A stretch of 64,000 nucleotides of DNA from Zizania palustris (Eukaryota > Streptophyta > Magnoliopsida > Poales > Poaceae): assembly GCA_019279435.1 (NCBI GenBank), contig JAAALK010000288.1:50907742-50971741 (forward strand), written 5' to 3'. Both the position numbers and the translations under genes were made by a program. Shown piece after piece: positions 1 to 11,800 of this stretch. The first letter of the stretch is position 1. Each line of letters starts with the position of its first letter. The notes below the pieces were generated by a model, which was not told the DNA's origin, did no database searches, and saw only the letters and a program-made list of their open reading frames with translations.

Positions 1-7
1 AAGTTAC

Positions 8-952
8 CTGCAGGGCTCGAAGTATAGTTAATCTTGCGAAGACCGCCTTCCGAGTCATCTTCGAAGACGATAGGCCAGTTGGCCATCAACGGAGGAATTT
101 GCAGTCCAAGGAACTCTTCGGCTAAGTCCCGCATACTCAACCTTTTGCTGATTTTCTGAAGCAAGTTGAGGCGAGCTTCGAGTTGGCCTTCGTCAGGTTG
201 CACTAAGGCTTCCTTTCGGAACTGGATTTCTTTGAGGGGACCGGCCAGAGGACTCCTCACTCCAACTTCGGCATAAAACCACCTCAGAACCCAATCGGTG
301 TACCATCTCGCATTGATGGCCTTAGCAGGGAATTGCAACGCATATTCATCGCGAAGCCTAAAATTGATGCTTCCGAAGGAAACCACCACTTTCTCACCTC
401 CGGAGCCTACGAAGGTCTTTGGCTGACAAGTTGCTCTATGAAGCGCAGCGAAGATTTCAGCCCTTCCCTCACAACCTTCGGCTCTCAGTGCCCACTCGAA
501 GATAGCTAATCTGGCTACAGCATTCGGAGACAGCTGGGGGAGGGTTACATGAAACAAGTCAAGTACTTCGGCCAAGAAATCCATAGCCAGGAGGCCCAAG
601 CCCGCTTCGAAAAAAGCTTCGAACACTACAACTTCTCCGGGTCTCGGTGATGGAATCGATTCTTTGCCCGGCTTCGAATCATAACCCCATCACTAATCTT
701 TCCCCCCGCTGTGATTGCCAAAGACTCTTTCTTGCAGGTAGACGGCCCCAACTCAAAAGATTGATCCAAGTATTTAGTCGAGGGTGAGCACAGACCTTGG
801 TCCTCGGGGATTTGGGGATTTCTCTTCCCTGCCGCCATGGATGCTGCCGCCTGCATCGAAGGTGTCGCCGCCAAGGTTGCTGCTGCTGCTGCTGCGGCCG
901 CCTGTTGCCGAACCAAAGCCGAAGGAGGTGCAGATCCCTTGGTCTTCACCAT
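8..952 (-). pseudogene. Antisense gene exon 1 (Transposase_28-like protein), frameshifted
   Basis: Exon 1 of the gene that these elements carry opposite to gag-pol. It starts at ATG 950-952 (MVKTK), runs through an alanine-rich low-complexity stretch, then the conserved domain (GEVVVFEAFFEAGLGL, LPQLSPNAVARLAIFEWAL), and ends at a GT donor at positions 1-7 (CTGCAG/GTAACTT on the minus strand). Compared with the copy at 48090, one base is missing near 670 (ATTCGAAGCC for ATTCGGAAGCC), which shifts the frame; otherwise most of the exon can still be read. The domain pattern resembles Pfam PF04195 (Transposase_28, putative gypsy-type transposon); this is by recall. Function is unknown. Later exons lie off the window. 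Confidence 0.8.
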
Positions 953-1091
953 CGTGATTGCTGGATTGATCTGAAGGAATGGAGGCTAGGGCTCAAGAAC
1001 TCAGAGACTAGGGCTCAAGAACTCAAAGGACTCAAAAGTTTTTAACTGAGAGAAAGCGGTGAAAAGGTAATCGGGTAAGTTTTGGGCTCTT

Positions 1092-1099
1092 TATTTATA
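1092..1099 (-). promoter_or_regulatory. TATA box of the antisense gene (E1)
   Basis: TATAAATA on the minus strand, about 140 bp upstream of the antisense ATG. The same box is found 113-154 bp upstream of the start in all six copies in the window. It is distinct from the LTR promoter. Confidence 0.7.
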
Positions 1100-1419
1100 G
1101 CCTAATCGTTCCGTTGATTACCGTTTGGGCTCTGCCTTTTCGTATTCCCGCCCGTTATATTCCTCCGGAAATAACGCATCATATAACTTCCGTTAGAAAC
1201 AGGAACTAACGGCTATTTTTTCTAAGTCTAAAAAGACTTTCGAACTTCCTGAGTCAGTTCTAAGATAGTTCGAAAAGTAATTACCTTATAATTGATTCGA
1301 AGTTCATATCTTCATGCATTTCAAAGATAAAACGAAAATCAATAACCCCTATGATTGGTTATCTTTTCTTTCCGTATACTGCTCTCCTAACGTTACAGGT
1401 CGAACGGAGAAGCGTATTC

Positions 1420-1429
1420 GAGGGGCTAC
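1420..1429 (+). other. Polypurine tract of E1
   Basis: GAGGGGCTAC directly before the LTR. The same sequence abuts the 3' LTRs of A, B, C, F and G. It would prime plus-strand DNA synthesis. Confidence 0.75.
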
Positions 1430-1923
1430 TGTTGGGGGAAAATATCTTATCTTCGGGGTTATTGCCAAAGCAGCATGAAGACAGCCAACTAGTTCGAAGA
1501 TTGTCCGAAGACCTTCTTCGAAGATGCTCGGAACCTGGTTCGAAGCCCGAAGACAGACACTGGTTCGAAGTATGCCTTCGAACCAAAGCCCTTCAGGATC
1601 TTTTCTACCAGCTAAGATGGAAGACTTATCTTCTATCCTATTAGATTAGTCTTTTACCATTTTAGCCCTATTAAGGAAACTGAATAGTTTCTTTAATGTC
1701 GGTTGTAATAGAGGGGTAAATAGGTCTTTTCCTTAATGTTTAGGCCTATAAATACCCCCCATTTCACCCTGTAATAGGGACCGATTACAAGTGATCCAAT
1801 ACACACTTTCGAACTATTCTAAGCTATTATCCTTTCGGAGGCTTAGAACAGTTTGCTTCGCAACACTTCGTTTGTTAGTTTCTTTTCTACAGAAACCTGT
1901 TAGCGTAATCTTTTACGCCAACA
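1430..1923 (+). repeat. 3' LTR of E1 (494 bp)
   Basis: Begins TGTTGGGGGAAAATAT and ends TTTTACGCCAACA, i.e. TG...CA with matched ends. A TATA box (TATAAATA, 1747-1754) marks the LTR promoter, so U3 is about 1430-1775. U3 has many TTCGAA and CTTCGAAG palindromes. The right flank passes straight into integrase sequence of the host copy. Confidence 0.92.
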
Positions 1924-2549
1924 GGAACACAGTTCGATGCAGAACCTTTCAGAAATTTCTGCGAAGATCTAGGCATCCAGTTATGTTTTGCTGCAGTGAG
2001 ACATCCTCAGTCCAATGGAGCTGTAGAAAGAGCCAATGGAATATTTTGTCAGGGCTAAATCGAAGGATAGTAGGATTAGCAAAAGGACTATGGACCGAAG
2101 AATTTCCGAAGATTTTATGGTCCATTCGGACTACGGAAACAAGGTCCACAGGTTTTACTCCATTCAGACTACTATTCGGAGATGAAGCTATGACTCCAAC
2201 GGAGCTCAAAGGAGGATCACTTCGCAGCACCGAACCGGAGATTGAAGGAGAAAGACAAGCTTCGCTAGATTTAACAGAAGAAATAAGACTTCGAGCTGTG
2301 GCAAATTTATCAAAGTATCACCAGCAGACGAAGGCTTGGTTTGACCCGAAGGTTAAGATCAATGAGCTTAGACCGGGTCATCTTGTTTTGCGAAGCATTA
2401 TAGTGCCAGGAAAGTTAGGAAATAAATGGGAAGGTCCATACTTAATTGTTCGTTCAGGACGTCCTGGCTCTTTTAAATTAGCTAATTTGGAAGGTGAAGA
2501 ATTAGAACATACTTGGCATGCGGAGCACCTAAAGCGATACTTCGCATAA
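1924..2549 (+). pseudogene. pol: E0 integrase C-terminal part
   Basis: Begins inside the second catalytic Asp region (GTQFDAEPF) and continues through the catalytic Glu block (HPQSNGAVERANG) and the C-terminal GPY motif (WEGPYLIV), ending LKRYFA-stop at 2549. One base is missing near 2043 (AATGGAATATT for AATGGAAATATT), so the first 40 codons and the rest lie in different frames. The upstream part was separated by the E1 insertion. No chromodomain follows GPY, as expected for the Tat lineage. Confidence 0.88.
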
Positions 2550-2586
2550 GGGCTCCTTGTAATCATGTGTAATCACTTTTCTAATC

Positions 2587-2592
2587 AATAAA
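2587..2592 (+). terminator. Poly(A) signal after E0 pol
   Basis: AATAAA 38 nt past the pol stop, in the context TCAATAAAGCATATGGTTCA. The same hexamer at 38-39 nt follows pol in A, B and G. Confidence 0.55.
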
Positions 2593-2699
2593 GCATATGG
2601 TTCAGACAGTGCCTACCCCTCATAGACTCCCAGCTTCCGAGTGGACGCACTGGAACCGTGGGGTTGAACGAGAGGGAAGTGTCATTAAGCTGAATCATA

Positions 2700-3045
2700 T
2701 TTTCGGACTTCGAACCATTGGTTCGAAGATTCCGACGTGGGGGCTGACATAATCCAGAGTCCAAGCCACTGGCTTGTAGGCATCCGTAAAAGAGCCCAAA
2801 ACCACATCATACAGAGTCCAAGCCATCGGCTGGTAGATATCCGTAAAAAGAGTCGAAGGAGACCAAACTATGCGGAGTCCAAGCCACTGGCTTGTAGGCA
2901 TCCGTAAAAAGAGTCCAAAGAGACCACTGTGAATTTCGAACCATCGGTTTGACAGAATTTGCAAAAAGAGCCGAAGGAGGCCAGAACAAAACAGAGTTTG
3001 AGCCATGAGCTTCGAACGTCTGTTAAAAAAGTCCAAGTGACTAAT
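2700..3045 (-). repeat. Spacer repeats, about 60 bp, palindromic core (E0)
   Basis: At least four degenerate units between the pol end and the place of the antisense gene. Each has a core such as AAGCCACTGGCTTG or AAGCCATCGGCTGG next to GAGTCC and CCGTAAAAAGAG. Short open frames through the units are by-products of unit length. The homologous arrays in A, B and G lie at the same structural position. Confidence 0.75.
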
Positions 3046-3147
3046 TGTTTAAGACACCAAAGTGTCTGGAAAGTTATCTGCGGTGATTTCTTTCAAAACA
3101 TGAGGTACTAAGATACCAATTTTCAGACTCAAATAGTCGAAGACATT

Positions 3148-3247
3148 NNNNNNNNNNNNNNNNNNNNNNNNNNNNNNNNNNNNNNNNNNNNNNNNNNNNN
3201 NNNNNNNNNNNNNNNNNNNNNNNNNNNNNNNNNNNNNNNNNNNNNNN
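3148..3247. other. Assembly gap (100 N)
   Basis: Exactly 100 N, a fixed-size placeholder. Left is the spacer of E0; right is integrase of an unrelated chromovirus (D). The real junction and distance are unknown. Confidence 0.98.
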
Positions 3248-4690
3248 CACCCGAGCGTACCTCGCTGCCTTGGAGTCTAGGCCTGTCTTAATAGACCAGA
3301 TCCGAGAAAAGCAGAAGGAAGACCGGGACATCTTGGAGATCCAGCAGAACATGCGAAAGGGTAAAGCCCCCGGATTCTCCGAGGACGAGCATGGGACCAT
3401 CTGGTTTGGAAACCGGATATGTGTGCCCGACAAGCCTGAGTTGAAGACCCTCATCCTCCAAGAAGCCCATGATACTCTATACTCCATTCATCCCAGGAGT
3501 ACAAAGATGTATCAAGACCTGAAGGAGAAATAGCTGAGTATGTTGCCAAGTGCGACACATGCCGGCGAGTTAAAGCAGAGCATCAAAGACCTGCTGGACT
3601 ATTGCAACCTCTCAAGGTCCCTGAATGGAAGTAGGAAGAAATAGGAATGGACTTCATCACGGGACTACCCAGGACCCAAGCTGGTCATGATTCCATCTGG
3701 GTGATCGTCGACCGACTCACCAAGGTGGCTCACTTCATCCCCGTCAAGACAACTTACACTGTCGCCAAATTGGCCGAGTTGTATATGAACCGGATCGTGT
3801 GCCTTCACAAAGTTCCTAAGAAGATTGTATCTGACCATGGGAGTCAGTTTACCTCCAAGTTTTGGAAGAACCTTCAAGAGGAACTCGGCACCCGGCTGAA
3901 CTTTAGCACCGCCTATCATCCACAGACCAACGGTCAAACCGAAAGGGTAAACCAAATACTGGAGGATATGCTTAGAGCTTGCACTCTAGACTTTGGCGGA
4001 ATGTGAGACAAGAACTTGCCCTATGCGGAGTTCTCCTACAACAACAGCTACCAAGCCAGCCTGTAAATGTCCTTGTTCGAAGCACTTTACTGGCGTAAGT
4101 GCAGAACACCGCTGCTCTGGGATCAGACCAGAGAGTCGCAACTGTTTGGGACAGACATATTGAGAGAAGCTGAAGAGAAGGTCAAGATCATAAGGGACCG
4201 ATTAAAGATAGCCCAGTCCCGACAAAAGAGCTACGCCGATAACCGCCGAAGAGACCTAACCTTTGAGGAGGGTGATTATGTCTACCTCCGAGTCACTCCC
4301 CTCCGCGGCACTCAAAGGTTCAACATGAAAGGCAAGCTAGCACCCCGCTATGTCGGACCTTTTCAAATCCTCCGATGGCAAGGAGAAGTGGCATATCAAC
4401 TTGAACTGCCTCCATCATTGGCAGGAGTTCACGATGTGTTCCATGTCTCTCAGTTGAAGAAGTGTCTTCGTGTGCCCGTCGAGCAAGCCGATCTTCAACA
4501 ACTCAATGTCCAATAAGATTTGACCTACATCGAGAAACCCATCAAGATCTTGGAAACCAAGGAAAGGGTAACCAGGAGTCGTGTAGTCCACTTCTATAAG
4601 GTTAATGGGACAACCACCCCGCCGAAGAAGCTACATGGGAAAAGGAAGACGAACTGAAAGCCCAATACCCTGGACTGTTCGAGTAGCAAT
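3248..4690 (+). pseudogene. pol: Element D integrase plus chromodomain
   Basis: Domains in order: zinc-binding HHCC (AHDTLYSIH, then CDTC), catalytic core with Asp in GMDFITGLP, Asp in VSDHGSQF and Glu in HPQTNGQTERVNQ, the GPF motif (YVGPFQIL), the VFHVSQLKKC block, then a chromodomain-like tail (YIEKPIKILE, RVVHFYKV; about 4519-4670). This order is typical of plant Tekay/Del chromoviruses. It is broken by a deletion and shift near 3530, by TAG near 3633 and TGA near 4004 (both at expected Trp codons), by TAA near 4065 and by a shift near 4615. The Trp-to-stop changes fit methyl-C decay. The product would insert element cDNA into chromatin; this copy cannot. Confidence 0.88.
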
Positions 4691-4713
4691 CCAATCTCGA
4701 GGATGAGATTCTT

Positions 4714-4730
4714 TGTAAGGGGGATAGGTT
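4714..4730 (+). other. Polypurine tract of element D
   Basis: GTAAGGGGGATAGG lies just before the LTR start TGCAACACCCC, the usual chromovirus arrangement. Confidence 0.65.
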
Positions 4731-7700
4731 TGCAACACCCCAAATTTTCAAAGAAATAAAAATATTATTTAATCCAATTTCCTAGAATTTATTATTTTGG
4801 AAATACCTTTAATACCCTCCTTCACCATTTTGAACTACAACATAGATGAAATGGCCAAACCAGGAGCTGAAAATTTTTATGTATGATCCTAAGGCCAAGT
4901 TATATTTTTGAGGATTTTTACAAATTTTTACCAACCTTGGAAGTAGCCCTATTATTTTAAACCAATTTCTGTAATTATTTTTAATCAGAAAATGTTTTAA
5001 ACAGTAACGGGCCTCCCTCCTCCCTTTCTCTCTCTCCCGGCCGACCCAGCCCGTTACCCTCGCCCACCTCGGACTGACAGCCTGACCCCACCCGTCAGCC
5101 TCACCCTAAGTCGCGCCCGCGCCCGCTGCCCGGTGGACCCCGCCTGTCAGGACCGTCGTCCACCTCGCGCCACACCTCCCCTAACTCCGCCGGCCGAAGA
5201 CCTCACCTCGGATCCGCTCGCCGGCTCCCCTCCTGTTAAACCGATGCCGACATTCAATTCCCCGAGCCTCGCCGGCCATTTAAACGCGTTAAGGCACGCG
5301 TTTAAGCCCCTGGATCGTGATTACGTGCATGGCGAAACCTCACCGGTGAGTAAATGCCCCCCCCCCTCGGCTTTCCATGCATGCAACCCCCTCTGACCCT
5401 CGCCGGCGCCTCTATTTATACCCCTGGCCTCCACCGCGTTCGACCCCCACGCTCTTGAAGTCCAGGACTGAACAGAACGCCCGTTATTCACTTTTTAGCA
5501 CACCTCTCCTGCTTCACCTCCGGCCACCGCTCGCCGCCACCTCGGACCGCCTCCGTACACACCGTCGCCGCCGTCGTGACCATCGCCGACCGCCCGACCT
5601 CAGCCACACCTCCGTTGGCCAAGGAGACCGCAGGATCGCCATCGCCGTCGATCACCCGAGGAGCCCTCCGCGTCAACCCTCACCGCCGGTCATCGTCCAC
5701 CGTCCTTCATCGCCGTCGAAGGTACCGTCGTGACCATCGTGGCCTCCTCTTTCCATTTTCACATATAACTAGAGCCTAGCCCCCTCGTCGGTGCCGTCGC
5801 CACCGCACCCGAGCCCCGTCGTCGCCGGAGACGAAGGCGGGTACAAGCCCCTTAGCGTGTGTCGTGCCAGATTTAATCTTGGCCGCACGATCGCGATCGG
5901 AGCGCTCTGATTAAAGCCCTACGGGATTTAATCTCCGCCCTTGATCCGGTCAAAGGGGTACCAGGCCATCTGAGCCATTGATCACTTTTTAAAACTGTGA
6001 CTCAATCTCGTGCATCCACGTTGTACTCTTTCACGCGTTTTAATCGTGGCCGTCCAATATAACTTAACTCCCCCGCCTCGCCCGTGACCGCCCGATCGCG
6101 ATCCAACGGAGGATCTCGATCCAGCACACGCGCACAGTGTGCGGGTTCACCGTGGGCTTGGCTCACCGTGGACCCGAGGCGATTTAAATTTAAAAATAAA
6201 TTACAGAAACTATTTTAAACTTGTAAAATTCATATCTGGCGCATTTTAACTTCAAAAATTATCATTTCAATTTCAGAAAATTTGTAATATTATTCTCTTC
6301 ATGTTCATTCAATAAAAACAATATGTTTACTTTGGATTTCTCATGATTATTTAAATAGGTATTCAAATGCCCTTAGGGTAAAAATGTAAATTCAATTATT
6401 TAAATTTCAGTAAAGTTTATATTTATTCCCTTCTATTCATATACTGAAAAGCACTAATTTGTCCATGGACCTTTCATTTTAAAATTTATTATAAGACTTA
6501 AAATGAGACTACTCACATTTAGAACCCTTTTTACAAAGGACAACCTTTCATTATAATTCCTTCTAAATTATTTATAAAATAAATTTCAGAAACTTAACAA
6601 CTTGATTTCCTTTAAATTAAACCAATTTAAACCTATGTGCTTGTTGTGTGATTTTATATTGTTTAATTGAATGTTGTATTTATTTTATTTTACTTTATTT
6701 ATATTGGGAAGACTACGACGCCGCCGAGGAGCCGGAATATTACCCGGAAGTTCCTCCCTCCCCATTCACTGAGCAAGGCAATTCACCAAACAACATTTTT
6801 GAGCATATTGGACCCATGTTTTATTAAACTATCGCTTAAACACATAGGCTATACATGCATTAGTCAAATGAAAAACCCTTACAATATATTTATTTAGGAT
6901 CCCCCGACCTTGATGTGCAACCCAAACCATGCTATCTCACCTAACCTCCTTGTCACCACATGATTAGTATTATTAGCTAGTGTCCAATGTATTGACACGA
7001 TCGCTATAGGCTAAAAATGAGTCGTAGCAAAATGATTCTACTATATGATCCCCGTTACTTCTTATCCTTGGAATTCTGTCGGTGATGCGTTGTGGTTGTG
7101 AGTGTATGCATGGTGGGTTCCGGGTGCAAGCTAGGGCATTGGTCGGTAGCACCCGGGGCACTATAAGGATCGGTCTGCGGGATCCATTGCAATACACTTC
7201 CGTACTAACCACAAGTCTGATGGGTAAGTCCTAACTAAGGTATGGAGTGTTCCAAACCGAGGCCACCATTTGGAGATGGGTCAAGCAGCACCTGGGGGTG
7301 GCTTGTACCGACATGGCGCAAAAGGGGGTGCGACGTTAGCCGGGATGCGGCCCGGCGCGCCGGCGAAACCTAGAGCAGGTGGTTATCGCTTGGAGCATTT
7401 CATTCCGAGGTTTTGGCACAAGTTCTCGTGGTATGGGTCATCTCGTTTGGGATGAGTGTGTGCCTTGTGGGTACAGTAGTACATCTCTGATCAGAGTCTT
7501 AAATCTTTTCGAAAAGCCGAGCCCACGGTCAAGGGCAGGTTGCGTGACATCCCACAGTTAGATTACTTTTGAATGTATGTGCATGATGGTTTGACATGTA
7601 AGGACTGTTGTGCGAGGAGGTAAAACGTACTCCTCGAGTTAGATGATATTATTGATGTTCATGTTTACATTTTCGCATGATTAAATTGGACTACACTAAA

Positions 7701-7923
7701 AGCAATAACTGAAAATGTACTTTTCCGCACTTTTAGCCATTATCCTTCCGTTGTTATTACCTTGCATTACTATTGCATTTGCGGTGGCTTGTTGAGTACT
7801 TTTTGTACTCATACCCGTTGAACACCTCAGAGGATGCCTACTATGAAGACGGTCTAGAGTAGCGACCCAGTCAAGCAGAAAGATCTTGAAGAAGGCATTC
7901 ATCATGCTGTTTATCTTTATTAT
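4731..7923 (+). repeat. 3' LTR of element D, first 3.2 kb
   Basis: Starts TGCAACACCCCAAATTTTC (family norm TGTAACACCCC). It is AT-rich to 5000, GC- and CpG-rich at about 5000-6170, then AT-rich. TATTTATA at 5413-5420 before a GC-rich leader could be the LTR promoter. Open frames in the GC-rich part (5133-5779) are proline- and arginine-rich with no recognisable domain, and I treat them as non-coding. No gene is seen. The LTR continues at 25801 after element A. Confidence 0.8.
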
Positions 7924-8418
7924 TGTTGGCGTAAAAGATTACGCTAACAGGTTTGTGAAGGTTAGAAACTAACAAACGAAGTGTTTGCAAAGTAAACTAT
8001 TCCAAGCCTCCGAAAGGATAATAGCTAGAAATAGTTCGAAGATGTATATTGAATAACTTGTATTTGGTCCTTCCTACAAGGTAAAATGGGGGGTATTTAT
8101 AGGCCCAAACATTAAGGAGAAGACCCTTTAATCCCTCTGTTACAATCGACATAGTGGAAACTATTCGGTACCTTTAATAGGGCTAAAATGGTAAAAGACT
8201 AATCTAATGAGAAAGAAGATAAGTCTTCCATCTTAGCTGGCAGTGAAGCTCCCGGAAGAGTCTAGGTTCGAAGATATACTTCGAACTAGAGTCCGTCTTC
8301 ATACTTCGAACTTGATCTACTGTATCCTCGGAGTTATATGCTGAAAACCTTTGACTTAATCACCGGCCTTTGTTCTGTTACTGCAATAACCCTGAAGATG
8401 GAATATTTTCCCCCAACA
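7924..8418 (-). repeat. 3' LTR of A (495 bp)
   Basis: TGTTGGCGTAAAAG at one end and TTTTCCCCCAACA at the other. It pairs with 25306-25800. The TATA box (TATTTATA on plus, about 8095) is in the same place as in other family members. Confidence 0.93.
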
Positions 8419-8428
8419 GTAGCCCCTC
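8419..8428 (-). other. Polypurine tract of A
   Basis: GAGGGGCTAC on the minus strand directly abutting the 3' LTR. Confidence 0.75.
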
Positions 8429-8746
8429 GAATACGCTTCTCCGTTAAATCTGTAATGTTAGGAGAGCAGTATACGCAAGAAAAAATAATCATGCGTAGGG
8501 GTTAGTAGATTTAATCTACCTCCGAAATACATGGAGATACAAAACTTCGAATCAGCTTCTAAGAAAATTACATTCGAACTATCTTAGAATTAACTCGAGA
8601 AGCCCGAAAGCTTTCTCAGGCTTAGAAGAAATAGCCGTTGGCTTTTTCCTTCTAACGGAAGTTATGCGATGTGTTAACTCCGCAACAAAATAACGGCTAA
8701 GAATGCGAAACGGCAGATGCAAACGGTAAAAAATCGTGGTCTGGGC

Positions 8747-8754
8747 TATAAATA
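8747..8754 (+). promoter_or_regulatory. TATA box of the antisense gene (A)
   Basis: TATAAATA in the context GTCTGGGCTATAAATAGAGG, 113 bp before the ATG at 8860. The region from the polypurine tract to this box (8429-8746) holds no ORF and is the likely promoter. Confidence 0.75.
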
Positions 8755-8859
8755 GAGGGCCCAGACCCTTCTCGAGTACCTTTCCGCCACATTCGTGCAA
8801 ACAAGCCATCAGACAAACCCTAGCCTCCGTTTTTCCCCTCAAGCAACCCGTGCGATCCC

Positions 8860-11800
8860 ATGGCGAAAACCAGTTTCAAGGTTCCTAGGGCGGCTTCAGC
8901 CTTGGCTCGGCAGCAGGCTGTGGCAGTAGCGGCGGCTGCGACATCGGCGACGGCAACTCCAACACCAGCAGTGGCAGCAATGGCGGCGCAAGGGAGAAAT
9001 CCCCAACACGACGATCCTCATGATCTCTTTCCGGCATCGACGAAGTACGCGGATCAATCCTATCAGTTAGGGCCCTCAACCTGCAAGAGGGAAACGCTCG
9101 CGGCCGCAATAGAAGGCAAAATCAGTTCTGGGATCATGATTCACAAACCTGGGAAAGAAGTTATTACGTCGCCAAGGCCCGGAGAAGTGGTTCTCTTCGA
9201 AGCCATCTTCGAAGTTGGATTAGGACTTCCGGCTATTGACTTCCTGGCTGAGGTACTGGATTTATTCCACGTTACTCTCCCTCAGCTCTCTCCGAACGCG
9301 ATAGCTCGCCTTTCTATCTTCGAGTGGGCACTGCGAGCCGAAGGATGTGAAGGCAGAGCGGAAATCTTCGTAGCTTTACATAGAGCTTTGTGCCAGCCAA
9401 AAACCTTCGTAGGCCCTGGAGGTGAGAAGATAGTGGTGGCCTTCAGAAGTATTAACTTCTGACTTCGAGACGAATATGCCCTTCGGTTTCCAGCCAAAGC
9501 CATCAACGCCAGATGGTACACGGATTGGATCCTTTGCTGGTTTTACGCCGAAGTTGGGGCAGGAAGCCAACTAGCGGGACCTCTTCGGGACATAAACTTC
9601 CGGAGGGAAGCCCTTGTCCACCCGGACCCAGGCCAGCTTAAAGCCCGGCTTAGCCTTCTCCAATGCATCAGCCATCGCCTGAGCATGAGGGATCTGGTAG
9701 AGGAGTTCATCGGACTCCAAATCCCTCCTCTGATGACCAACTGGCCAATCACCTTCGAGGAAGATCCAGAGGGCGGCCTTCGCAAGATTTCTTCGAACTC
9801 GAGCCCTGCAGGTAACTTCGAAAACAACATATGTCATATATATTTATTCGAAGAAATAACCAACTTAACTCATCTTTCATCTTCTTCAGCTCCTATGACT
9901 TCGGAGCAAATTGTACGAGCTTCGGAGAAGATTCTGGGAGTCCCAACTCTGGCCGAGAAGGAATGGAGGATTAAATTGGTTGGTACTTGGGAGCGGTCCA
10001 ACCGAGTATGGGGGTTACTCGAAGTTGTTCCACCCCCTCTTTTGGATTGGGTGCCTTCGGAGAAAGGGCCCAAAAAGAGAAAAGCCGAAGTTGGAACCTC
10101 GAGCTCTTCCAAGACTCCATCGAAAAAGGTGACTCGAAAACCAAGAGTTACTGCACCTCCAAGTCCAATAGCTTCAGTCTCCGATTCCTCGGAGGATGAA
10201 GGCAGAATGCTTGTTTACCTGATCAACAAAGATGCAGCCCAAACAGATGTACATATTGATGATGCTGCGAGCGTGCTGGAGTCTCAGAGCAACTTTGGGC
10301 AAGTAAGAACTCCGGCTGCTCAGGAAAATTTACCGCCAGATGGAGCCCCTGTGAACGAAGGTGGAGTCGAAGTTGCTATAGAATCAACTTTGATTCCAGG
10401 TGAAGCAATGACGGCCGCTCCCGAAGATGCTCCAACAGTCGAAGATTTGACTGTTGACTCCGACGAAGACTTTGGAGTAGCCTTCGACCCACCAAGAAGT
10501 CCGATGCTCACTCGTCGACAAAACTTCGGAGGTATACTTCACATAATTCCTTTGTTCTTTTTCTCTGAAAAATTATACATTGTATAATACCTTTGCTTCA
10601 ACAGGATCTGCTTCTGTAGAAGAGGTCCTTTCCGAAGATACCAATCTTGGGACTTCGGGTACTCCAGAGCCAATTCCGGAAGTTGCTCAGATGGGACCTA
10701 GAAAGGGCAAAGGCAAAATGGACCCCTTCCCTGCTCTGAGCTCAGGATTAACTCCATCTGAATCGACAGACGGAAGCCAATCTACGGAGGGGGGCCAGAC
10801 TACTGAAGTTCCTAAAGAAACAGCCCAGCGCTCTGACCCTTCGGCGAATGAAGATGACCAAAGGGCTCTATCAATGCTCCCTCTTCTAGATCCTTTTTTG
10901 GAGCGAAGAACCGGACTTCGGACTTTGCTCGAGCCTTTGGATCGAGCTAGCCGCGAAGTCGGGGAGACAGACTTGGTAGCCATTTTGAGCGAGGCTGAGG
11001 GTTCCGAGCTCAATGCTGCTATGGAGCGTGCAACGTATCAGGTACGAAGTATCTGCAAAACAAAGTTAGTCTTACATACAAATAATTTCTCACCTTGGTT
11101 TTTTCTCTTTGCAGCAAATAGTTTTGGCCCGAGTTGCGAACATTTCGAATGAATGTGGAAACCTTCGCCTTCGAGAGGATATCACCACTCTTCAAAGAAA
11201 TTTCAACATCTCCGAAGGTCGAGTTTCTCAATTAGACAACATGGTCTCAACAGAGCGAAGGGCTTGGCAAAGCTTGGAAACTGCGAAGAAGGAGCTCGAA
11301 GCTGAACAAATTGTGCTTCGAGCGGAAATAGAAAAGATGCGAGCAGAGCATGCTACGGCGGGAGCTGAACTTGTTAAGCTTCAAGAGGAAAAAACCAAAG
11401 CTGCCAAAGAGGCTAGCAACCTGCTTACTCAGAAGAACTCTTTAGCTACGGAGGCATCTAGGCTCTCTAGCATAGTAGAAGAATTGACTTCTGCAAAGGA
11501 CGCTTTACTTGACGACAAGCTGAAGTCGGAGAAGGTGGCTGCGGAGGTCATGAACCAACTGCTAGGTGTTCTAGAGTACTTTGGTACTACTGGGACACTT
11601 CAAATGACAACGCTTCTTTACTTCAGTGGTTAAAAATGATCCAAGGAGCTGCGAAGACGATGAAGACGGCAGGCATTCGGTACAGAGAACTCTCCGGACA
11701 AGTGGCTGCTATCGGCATACTTCGCTACTACGAAGATCTAGGAATAACGATAACTCCGAACGCAGAGGCGGCTCCCATCACCTTCGATGAAAACCGGCTT

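Larger units (their letters stand above)
1..1923 (+). mobile_element. 3' end of Tat-type Ty3/gypsy retrotransposon (copy E1)
   Basis: Only the right-hand end of this plus-strand element is in the window. It holds exon 1 of the antisense gene (minus strand), that gene's TATA promoter, a polypurine tract and the 3' LTR. The LTR closely matches those of elements G and B, so it is the same family. It sits inside the integrase coding region of a second plus-strand copy (E0), which resumes at 1924. The 5' end and 5' LTR lie left of the window, so the target-site duplication (expected GGAAC, 1924-1928) cannot be confirmed. Confidence 0.88.
1924..3147 (+). mobile_element. Host copy E0: Tat-type element fragment
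   Basis: Plus-strand copy of the same family into which E1 inserted. It contains the last 626 nt of pol, a poly(A) signal and the repeat-bearing spacer, and is cut off by the assembly gap at 3148. Its last readable bases (about 3060-3147) match, in reverse, the spacer of element A near 12700-12800, so the antisense gene's last exon should have followed. Confidence 0.85.

Noticed and set aside
1791..2549. 252-codon ORF starting in the E1 LTR
   Set aside because: Chance fusion of LTR sequence with the integrase end of the host copy; the start is inside the LTR.
5133..5779. Pro/Arg-rich ORFs in the GC-rich part of the D LTR
   Set aside because: No domain, several frames open at once, located inside an LTR.
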